This document shows, piece after piece, positions 56,601-64,000 of a stretch of 64,000 bases of DNA (its first letter is position 1; every line of letters begins with the position of its first letter). Under the pieces are notes generated by a model. That model saw nothing but the letters and a program-made list of their open reading frames with translations. It ran no database searches and had not been told where the DNA came from. Source of the stretch: Campanula takesimana (taxonomy: Eukaryota > Streptophyta > Magnoliopsida > Asterales > Campanulaceae); contig JAOWBW010002207.1 of NCBI GenBank assembly GCA_026119855.1, positions 62,001 through 126,000 of the forward strand. Reading direction: 5' to 3'. A program made the translations under genes and the position numbers.

Positions 56601-57003
56601 TTGTCATTTCCTTGGAAATCGATTTGTTGCGTGGGCAAGCAAGAAGCAAGCTGCTGTGTCCATCTCCACTACAGAAGCTGAATACATTACTGCTGGAAGC
56701 TGCTGCTGCCAAATCCTATGGATGAAGCAACAATTGGTGGACTATGGCATTCATGAAGGAAATTGCCCAATTTTCTGCGACAATATGTCCACCATAGCAG
56801 TCTCCAACAATCCTGTCATGCACTCAAAGACAAAGCACATCGACATCAAATATCACTTTCTCAAGGACCACGTGGAAAAAGGAAATATTCATTTAGAGCA
56901 CATGGGCACAGACAATCAAATTGTTGATATCCTCACAAAGGCTCTTGACGCAAAGAGATTTGCTTTCTTGAAAGGAGAGATGGGTATGCTTGAACTCAGC
57001 TAA
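53700..57003 (+). pseudogene. Pol of element I: protease, integrase, RT, RNase H
   Basis: Protease WYLDSGCSRHMTG (53718-54230); gag-pre-integrase WLWHKHLSHLKFKYL with CAACQLGKQ beyond a TAA at 54228-54230; integrase broken between 54310 and 54550, then VRSDNGTEFKN and QQNGVVERKNRTLIEA; RT YDETFAPVERLEAIR, MDVKSTFLNGEL, DLYGLKQAPRAWYD and the catalytic IYIDDIIFGS; a TAA at 56443-56445 (E expected after QADPR); RNase H GYSDADYAACTIDRKSTSG and TTEAEYITAGS (56536-57003). Domain order is copia. A 16-base duplication lies in the broken integrase stretch (see findings). Confidence 0.88.
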
Positions 57004-57883
57004 ATCTTGTCCATATGATTTGTCAATACTAATGATCTTGTGTTTACTTGACAAAATTCTAAGTTAGGAAATGCCTCATGCACCTGCGCATATGAAGCGC
57101 ACAAGATGTTGCGCATAAGGCAAAATATTTCTGAGTTTTTCAAAGAAACTCTGCGCATAAGTCTCATGCGCATGCCACGTGGACCTCAGCATTGACTGAC
57201 ATGCGCCAGATCATGGCCACGCTCCAAAATATCCAAGACAATCAATTTTCTGCGCAAACTCAACACTCTCAGGTGGTCACTGCGCAGGCAAAGATTCAAG
57301 AGCAACTGGATGTGCAGGCTGCTAGGCTCAATGCGCAAGCCAGTATGCTACAGGCCATTGATTGTGCCATTAAGGGGGAGAGTAGTTTAACAAAGGCAAA
57401 ACGTTCCAATTTGACGCTCCCGCTTCTGATATTGAAGCTCTGCGCAAAGTTATTTAGGAAGCTACAAGATGAAGTGCGCAGAGCTCTCTCAAAGGTGAAC
57501 ACTAATCTTATACTGCATCATTGCTTTTCCCAAAACCTTGTTCAATTCAAACTTTTCATTTATGGAACAATGAATACATTATTTCAAACTTCATGCGCAT
57601 ATACTTGACTGCTCATATTTCTATGCATGATGTTTAAACATTCAGTTTAAACGCATACTTAAACTAAAACTCATATTATTTGTATGCACTGAATGATATT
57701 TCTGTCTTTCCCATATTGTAAGTTCATTTATTTTGAATAGACTAGAAATCTATAACATTGGCTAGTGTGTACATTGACTTGACGCATGATTTACCATTTA
57801 CATTCTTATGGACATGTTATTATCAAGTACAATGAATTGCCTTTGTTATAGTAGGTAATGGCATCGATCATTTAGGGGGAGAT
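57004..57883 (+). other. Post-pol region of element I with a small Gln-rich ORF
   Basis: ORF 57192-57608 (138 codons) starts MTDMRQIMATLQNIQDNQFS and is Gln/Ala-rich, perhaps a coiled coil. It lies where Sireviruses may carry an extra ORF, but I see no family match and the tail looks non-coding. The region contains about ten TGCGCA copies. The PPT TTTAGGGGGAGAT is at 57871-57883. Confidence 0.45.
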
Positions 57884-59728
57884 TGTTGGGTATGCTTATC
57901 TCTTAACCCTCCCAATTTATGTTAGAATTGATTGATACCATCACCTAAGTATATTTTATGGACTTTAAGATCATATGTAAGAAGTTTTTATAACTTCAAT
58001 TTTTAGTTAAGTCCAATTTTTAGAATGGGCTTAGTGGTTAGGGCATTTGCTTAGAATTGAGGTTTCAATTTCTGAAGACCAAGTATAATGCGCAGGACAT
58101 TTCATGCGCACAGCAACATCTGCTCATTTTCCATGCGCAGAGCAACACCTGCTCATTCTCTGCACGCATAGCATTAGCTGCTCATTTCCATGCGCAGAAC
58201 ATTATCTGCTCCCTTTCATGTGGAGAACAACACTTGCTTAGTTTCCATGAGAAGAACATCTGTACATTCTCTATACACATGAATTCTGTGAGTAGAGCAT
58301 ATTAACTTGGTCCTTATTCTTATCTTTTAACAACCTCATATTCTTGAAGCTTGGAAAGCGCTTATACTTAATTTCAACATTTGAAGAAGACCTGAACCTT
58401 AACACTTCACTTTGATTTTGAGGTATCATGTGCAAATGTCTAGGTGTGATACGCATGACTTCCATGCGCAGCACCCCTCTGCGCACTCAATGCGCATGGC
58501 CTCCATGCGCGCGCAGGTTTACATTAGTCAATTCTCTCATTTCCTGACCTCAGTCTAGAAGCTTGGAAAGCGTCAAGTCAAGCTACGCTTTTTGGAATGA
58601 GCCAAAGTGCTGAAGTGTTCATACGACACAACGTGCACACTCAGCATACACATGGATGTAGAGACGCGCCTCAGTTTGAAATTCAAAATGAAGACAGCTG
58701 TCAACCTTCTAGAAGAAGCTTTTGAATTTGGTCTTCATGCTCAGTCTCCAACGGCTCAGAGATACCTGCGCACCAATCATATTGTGCCAGGTCATCAACC
58801 TTGATCAGAGCCCCAACGGCTATAAAGGACACCTGCGCACCAATCATAGCGTGCCAGCTCATCGTCCTTTCTCAGAGCTCCAACGCCTAGTTTTTGAAGC
58901 TCTCCTATAAATAGCCTTGCTCATCCTCATTTCCAAGCTGCTTGAGTTATTGCTTCTAAAGTGAAAATTTGAAGATTTGAAGATTGCTTGCATATTTCCA
59001 GAATTCTCAAGATCAACCTTCATACCTTCATACTCAACCAAGCCCAGATCCTATAAGCCTTGTATCACCCAGAATTCTTCGAGCTCTTCATCTCATAGAT
59101 TCTTAGAGCCCAGAATTTCTGACACACACACACCTCTTGAAGCTTTGATCATATCGATCTAACTTCTTGAGATACACCGGTTTAGTCTAGGATTTGCTCT
59201 TCATAGAATAGATTTTGATTTGAGTTTTGATTCATTGTAATCTTGTAAAAGCTCCTCACATCAATATAAATCTCATTAGAAAATCCAAGACTAACCATCT
59301 TGGTAGAGGACGTAGATCTTTCATCGATCGAACCTCTCCAAATAGCTTGTTCTTTATTCTCGCTATTTATTTCCTGCTTAATCATTTCTGAATTACTGCT
59401 TTGTTTGATCTTTCAGATTGCTATACTTTGCTGCTGTGATTGTTATTGCTCATCTGCCTTAGAACCATTTTTGCGTCACATTTTAAGCCAAACTTAGCGT
59501 GTGCGTTTTATTGCTGCGCAGTATACCCTGCGCAGTATATCCTGCGCAGTGCTGCTTTAAACTTTTGCTGTGTATTTCACACTCTCACTGCGCGCTATAC
59601 TTAGCTTATTTGAGAACTGTGCGCATAAGCCATTGATTTGTAAAAGGGTTTGAAAAGAATTTAAAAACGCTATTCACCCCCCACCCTCTAGCATTTTTCA
59701 TACCCTTGTTGCCCCTTTGGGACCAACA
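57884..59728 (+). repeat. 3' LTR of element I
   Basis: 1845 bp, about 60 bp longer than the 5' copy because of extra sequence near 59530-59625 (added TGCGCAGTATATCC and a GCGCGCTATACTTAGC stretch). TATAAATA at 58906-58913. Confidence 0.9.
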
Positions 59729-60092
59729 GAACCGTTATCGCATACTATCTCTGAAGGGATACCGAACCTGCTGAAGATGTTTTTCTTAATGAAAGATATA
59801 ACCTCCTTATCACGAACTTGAACATAGGCCTCGGCTTCGATCCATTTGGAAAAGTAATCTATCATTGCCACTAAGAACACCTTTCCTCAAGGAGCTTTAG
59901 GTAATTTCCCAACAATGTCCATTCCCCAAGTCATGAAGGGCTAAGGGGAGAGAATAGGATGCATCATTTCTGCCGGCTGGTGTAAGATGTCACCAGGTCT
60001 CTGGCAAGAATCACACTTCTTGGAGTACTCTGCAGGATGACTTTAATGTTAAGATCTAGTGCCATAGTTAATCCCACGATAAGAGCTTCATA
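59729..60092 (-). pseudogene. Integrase N-terminal part of element H, fused to truncated RNase H
   Basis: 59880-59734 reads FLVAMIDYFSKWIEAEAY and SEIVCDNGS, the first two catalytic Asp of integrase, ending at the insertion site of element I. Upstream, CDSCQRPGDILHQPAEMMHP is the Cys end of the zinc-binding domain; its His pair is missing. The sequence before it (YEALIVGLTMALDLNIK) is still the second RNase H, so several hundred bases between RNase H and integrase are deleted. In-frame stops near 59884 and 59942. Confidence 0.75.
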
Positions 60093-61777
60093 TTATGCCT
60101 CATTATTGTTAGCTTTGAAATCACAACTTATAGCCTGTGGTATAATGTCCCCTTGTGGCGATTTCAGTACAATTCCAAGACCTGTTCCTCTCATGTTTGA
60201 TGCCCCATCAGTGTACAGCGTCCATTCTGCCAAGGTGTCACCATTTTGAAGCTTTTGGACTTCCACTTCCACTTCTGGTTGCATGTTTGGATTGAAGTCT
60301 GCCACAAAATCTGCAAGAGCTTGTGGTTTTATCGCCGTCCTTGGTTCGTACTTGATATCATAAGTGCTTAGTTGAACTGACCATTTCACCATCCTACCTG
60401 ACATCTCTGGTTTTCTCATAAAATTCTTGATAGGATAGTTAGTACGAATATATATAACATGAGTCTCAAAATAATGCCTTAATTTGATCGAAGTAGTAAT
60501 CAAAGCTAAAATTAACTTTTCAAGATGGGAGTACCTCGTTTCCGCATCAAGAAGAGTTTTACATACATAACTTTACATACATAATAAATGGGATGCTGAT
60601 TACCATCTTGCTCTCTGACCAAGACTGCACTAACTGCTGTTTTTAAAATGGCTAAGTATGCAAACAGTGGCTCGCCCTCTTCAGGTTTGGTCAATAATGG
60701 AGGTGTTGACATGTATTGCTTAAGATCTTGGAAAGATTTTTCATGTTGCTGTGTCCACTCAAATCTGTTATTCTTCTTTAAGATGTCATAGAATGGCTTG
60801 CATCTTTCAGAAGATTTAGAAATAAATCTGTTGAGTGCTGCCACCTTTCCGGTCAACCTTTGAACATCTTTAATGCTCTGTGGCGAGGCCAAGTTTATGA
60901 TGGCTCTTATTTGTTCCGGGCTAGCTTCTATGCCTCTTTGTGTCACCATATACCCCAGAAATTTTCTGGACTTCATACCAAAATTGCACTTTGTTGGATT
61001 CAGCTTCATATTGAATGCGTCCAAGATGTTAAACGCTTGAGTAAGATCTCGAACATGGTCCTCGGCTTTCTTTGATTTTACTACCATATCATCGATGTAT
61101 ACCTCTATAGTGTGCCCAATTTGATCTTTGAACATCATGTTGACCAGCTTCTGATATGTTGCACCTGTATTTCTTAGTCCAAATGGCATAGCAATATAAC
61201 AATATATACCTGAGGGTGTAATGAAAGCGGTGTGTTCTTGGTCAGACGGTTCCATCTGGAGGTGCTGAAATCCTGAAGATGCATCCATGAATGTCAAGAT
61301 CTCGTGTCCTAAAGTTGCATCAACCAAGGTGTCTATGTGTGGCAAAGGGAAGGGATCTTTAGGACACGCCTTGTTCAGGTCCGTGAACTCGACACAAACT
61401 CTCCACTTACCATTCCTTTTTTCCACAACGACGACATTAGCTAACCACTTCGGATACTTTGCTTCCCTAATCATCTTTGCTTTCAATAGCTTGTCAACTT
61501 CATCTTTGATGATCTAGTTCCTCTCTTGAGCGAACTTTCTCCTTTTCTGATGAACTGGTTTGAAGGATGGGTCAATGTTGATCTTATGAGTTATAACATA
61601 TTTGCTGATCCCTGTGATGTCTTCATGTTTCCAAGAGAAGCTTTTGGTTCTGTCTTTTAAGAGCTTTATCAACTCTTCTTCAAATTCAACTGGTACATCT
61701 TCGCCAATCAGCACCTTCAAATCCGGATTAGAGGGGTCCAATAATACTTCTTTCACATCATGCTCCCTTGCTTCCAA
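60093..61777 (-). pseudogene. RT and dual RNase H of element H
   Basis: 61777-61514 RT N-terminus (KINIDPSFKPVHQKRRKF); a TAG at 61514-61516 where Gln is expected; 61486-60512 the RT core (PKWLANVVVVEKRNGKWRVC, MPFGLRNTGATYQKLVN, catalytic VYIDDMVVKS, FLGYMVTQRGIEASPEQIRA). A frame change near 60508 follows, then the first RNase H end (LRHYFETHVIYIRTNYP) and the second, archaeal-type RNase H (EWTLYTDGASNMRGTGLGIV) in 60503-60093. The dual RNase H marks the Tat lineage. Confidence 0.87.
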
Positions 61778-61804
61778 GACTTGACGTGCTTTCTTCTGTA
61801 ATTG

Positions 61805-62740
61805 CTATGCTTGCCTCGGAGATGTCGACGCCTTCATGGATGTCATATAGAAATTCTTCACCATCTGCTGATCACTGAAGATTGTAACAACTCCCCAAGG
61901 TGTAGGCATCTTCACACACTGATGATAAGTCGATGCTACTTCCTTCATTGCATGGATCCAAGGTCTGCCCAATATAATATTATAGCTCGTCGCACAGTCA
62001 ATCACACAAAACCGCTCCATAGAGTTAACACCTTCAATATACACTGGAAGCATAATCTCTCCCAGAGTATATTTGGTTTCTCCACTGAAGCCCACAAGAA
62101 CTGATGTTCTTTTAACAATGTTCTCCATTGGGATGTTCATCTCTTTCAAAGCCTCAACCGTGAGAAGATTCACTGAGCTGCCCCCATCTACCAGAATTCG
62201 TCTCACTTTACAATTTGCAATCTGTAGGGCTATGACCAATGCATCATGATGAGGGTCTATAACATTCTCCCGATCTTCTTCTTCAAAGGTGATGACATCT
62301 TGAGAGGTTGACTTTGCGATCTTCTTTTGATTTTTAGGTCTCTCATCCTTGGAGTCCTTGGCATGTCGCTTAGCTGCAGAATAAGAAGTACCACAAATAT
62401 CAGAACCACCACTAATCAAATTAATTACCTTAGTTACTGGTGGAGGAGAAGGTGGTTTCTCAGGGATTGCTTCCTTGTTTTCTGCTTTGTTCTTCCTGTA
62501 ACTGAGGATTTCTTTAAGATAGCCCTTGGAAAGCAAGTAGTTCAGCTCTTTCCTCAAGGTGATGCAATCTTCAGTAAGATGTCTGAAATCTTCATGGTAG
62601 GCACACCACTTTGATTTATCCTTCCATCCTGTAGATCTGTCATTCTTCCTGGGCCATCTTGCTTTGTCACCAAGATTGTTCATTGCACACAAGATTCCTG
62701 CAACATCAACAGAAAAGCAATAATCAGTTTTTTCGGACAT
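61805..62740 (-). CDS. Gag end and aspartic protease of element H
   Basis: A 311-residue open frame. Residues about 47-60 form a knuckle CAYHEDFRHLTEDC (His replaces the usual Gly-His spacing), followed by RKELNYLLSKGYLKEIL. Residues about 180-200 are the protease active site in the D-G-G form (RRILVDGGSSVNLLTVEAL), then FCVIDCATSYNIILGRPWIH. The frame overlaps the upstream gag segment (63324-62680) in another register, so a frameshift occurred near 62700-62740. Downstream it stops 28 bp before the RT segment. Confidence 0.8.
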   Translation of the reverse strand: MSEKTDYCFSVDVAGILCAMNNLGDKARWPRKNDRSTGWKDKSKWCAYHEDFRHLTEDCITLRKELNYLLSKGYLKEILSYRKNKAENKEAIPEKPPSPPPVTKVINLISGGSDICGTSYSAAKRHAKDSKDERPKNQKKIAKSTSQDVITFEEEDRENVIDPHHDALVIALQIANCKVRRILVDGGSSVNLLTVEALKEMNIPMENIVKRTSVLVGFSGETKYTLGEIMLPVYIEGVNSMERFCVIDCATSYNIILGRPWIHAMKEVASTYHQCVKMPTPWGVVTIFSDQQMVKNFYMTSMKASTSPRQA

Positions 62741-63740
62741 TGAGTATCATATTGATCTTCATCATCAACAGAATTGATCCTTTCAGAGTCATTTCTGTGA
62801 TAGGGTCTGGATCTGTGCTGCCTCTGGTGAGATGATTCAATCTTCCTATCTGGATTGTCATATGTTGAAGCTTTCCTGGAGGTCTTTGACTGTTGCACCT
62901 TGTCTTCCTCAAGTCTAATGAATCTTAAAGCCCTGTTGCGTACATCTTCCATCTTCTTGCATGGTTTCATCAACAACTCCTCATAGAATGGGGAATCTTT
63001 CTTCAGGCCCATTCTAAATGCTTCTGTTGCCGTGGCCATATTAAGACAGGGTATCTCCAAGACTTCCTTGTTGAAGTGGTTGACGTAATCTTTCAAAGCT
63101 TCGTTAGGTTGTTGTACGATGCGGTAAAGATCACTAGTGAGCTTCTCGAACTGTCTACTACAGGAGAACTGATTGTTGAACATGTTGACAAGTTGGGCAA
63201 ACGAACCAATAGATCCTGGCGGTTGACGGATCAGCCACTTTAATGCAGGTCCGACCAATGTTGAGCCAAACCCTTTGCATAGGAAAGCTTCCCTATATTG
63301 CAGAGGTACTTTGACGATCTCCATCTTCTCCTAATAATGGGCAATGTGCTCCTCAGGATCGCTGCTTCCATCATACAACTTCATAGTAGGGATGTTGAAG
63401 CCTTTGGGGATGTCAATTTTAGCAATAGCTGGGATGAAGCGTGACTGATTGTAACATGTTGGAGAGACCTGCTGGATAGGCGGAGTGATACCAGGTACAT
63501 TCATCACCAAATCTCTTAGTTCTTTAAGTTGACTTGCTATATAGTTACCTGCAAAAGGATTAGTAGTACGAGCAGTATTATCAAAAGAATTTGCAAAATT
63601 AAAGTTACCAAACGGATGGGTATTGTCAACTGAAGATGTAACGATCGCGCTACTGGTAAAGATGGGTCCATCTTGAGGTGTCCCAGAGACATTGAGTGTA
63701 GGTGATGTGAAGGTGTTTCCTTCTGTTGTCAGATCAAAGA
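62680..63740 (-). pseudogene. Gag of element H, one nonsense codon, 5' end cut by LTR J
   Basis: Open from the LTR J edge down to a TAG at 63331-63333 where Gln is expected: Asn/Thr/Phe-rich N-terminal part, then KIDIPKGFNIPTMKLYDGSS and DPEEHIAHY. After the stop, 63324-62680 gives the gag core: PLQYREAFLCKGFGSTLVGP, LKWLIRQPPGSIGSFAQLVN, DYVNHFNKEVLEIPCL and FRMGLKKDSPFYEEL. The start codon lies beyond the LTR J insertion. Confidence 0.8.
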
Positions 63741-64000
63741 TGTCACGCCCCGGAAAATTCTAAAATCCATAAACATAAAATTTACATAATGTACATCTCC
63801 AAAATGCAAAATACCAAACCGGGCGCGTGAATTCAACTATAAACCAATACCATTAAACAAACACCTCACGAGATTTCAACTCGGAGACAATCTACAAGTG
63901 CGGAAGCAAGAATAACTAATAATATAAAAACTCAACGGATAACAGTATTTACACCACACTGTACTACCTCGCTCTCACAAAATACATAAAGGCTCCGAAG
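63741..64000. repeat. Start of another LTR (J), runs off the window
   Basis: TGTCACGCCCCGGAAAATTC abruptly interrupts H gag. TGTCACGCCCC resembles the ends of Tekay/Del-type LTRs, as in element D (TGTCACGACCC). Orientation and family cannot be fixed from 260 bases. Confidence 0.55.

Larger units (their letters stand above)
50220..59728 (+). mobile_element. Complete Sirevirus-like Ty1/copia element I inserted in integrase of H
   Basis: 9.5 kb, LTRs 50220-52001 and 57884-59728, TSD GAACC on both sides (50215-50219 and 59729-59733). The late gag region (ADSDSDND-type acidic stretch, coiled coil, GFHHYVVCDGLGHKAVECL) and long post-pol region fit the Sirevirus/Maximus group. The capsid part of gag is missing and at least six nonsense changes occur. 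Confidence 0.9.
45904..63740 (-). mobile_element. Tat-lineage Ty3/gypsy element H, right end cut by LTR J
   Basis: Order on the minus strand: gag (63740-62680), protease (62740-61805), RT and RNase H (61777-60512), second RNase H (60503-60093), integrase (60092-59729 and 50219-49569, split by element I), then a plus-strand gene (46845-48492), a PPT and a 3' LTR (45904-46576). The dual RNase H after RT is the known Tat hallmark. Several nonsense codons and a deletion make it defective. Confidence 0.8.

Noticed and set aside
57192..57608. Envelope-like gene in element I
   Set aside because: The ORF is short and Gln-rich, with no transmembrane segment or signal peptide that I can see; not enough to call an envelope-like protein.
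1..64000. Integrated pararetrovirus (caulimovirus-type) sequence
   Set aside because: No movement-protein or coat-protein-like ORF was seen; all RT segments have LTRs or integrase-type context of Ty1/copia or Ty3/gypsy.

Overview
The window reads as intergenic DNA of a large-genome flowering plant, most likely a eudicot. It is almost entirely nested LTR retrotransposons. The only non-retroelement pieces I can support are one exon remnant of a plant HAD-type acid phosphatase gene and a Stowaway-like MITE in its intron. No intact host gene, rRNA, tRNA or CRISPR array was seen.

Layout, with labels used below. (A) 1-10777: a minus-strand Tat/Ogre-like Ty3/gypsy element, cut by the left window edge: gag, a four-fold zinc-knuckle region, protease, a broken RT, a plus-strand (antisense) DUF7745-like ORF at 1-783, and a 5' LTR at 8216-~10777. 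(B) 9410-10724: a solo LTR (TSD CCTGT) inside A's LTR. (C) 10778-11263: a truncated related LTR into which A appears inserted. (G) 11264-13294, 22182-22393 and 43722-~45360: pieces of one older plus-strand Tat-like 3' region rich in tandem hairpin repeats, ending in a probable LTR at ~44950. (D) 13295-22176: a young, complete Tekay-type chromovirus (TSD AATCA) inside G. (E) 22399-43716: a complete minus-strand Tat-type element (TSD CTCCC) that has gag but no visible pol, also inside G. (F) 31039-39557: a complete Ty1/copia element (TSD GTGGC) that splits the gag of E. Then the phosphatase exon and MITE (45364-45873). (H) 45904-63740: a minus-strand Tat element with dual RNase H and a spliced plus-strand Transposase_28-type gene antisense to it. 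(I) 50220-59728: a complete Sirevirus-like copia element (TSD GAACC) that splits the integrase of H. (J) 63741-64000: the start of another LTR that cuts into H gag.

Four insertions (B, D, E, F) and a fifth (I) are supported by perfect 5-bp target-site duplications, so the nesting order can be read directly. Every coding region examined is interrupted. The best preserved is D, which has one in-frame TGA in an otherwise continuous gag-pol frame with protease, RT, RNase H, integrase and chromodomain.

The most interesting signals lie outside the usual coding annotation. First, a family of two-helix hairpins (outer CUACG/CGUAG, inner stem often closed by a GAAA loop) recurs in Tat-type LTRs and 3' regions with compensatory changes, beside other hairpin arrays. 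Second, CG-rich motif quartets with nearly the same 22-50-22 spacing occur in the LTRs of a chromovirus and an unrelated copia element. Third, element I is saturated with the palindrome TGCGCA. Fourth, several Tat-type LTRs carry an internal copy of the primer-binding-site end. Fifth, two Tat elements carry different accessory genes, both antisense and downstream of pol.
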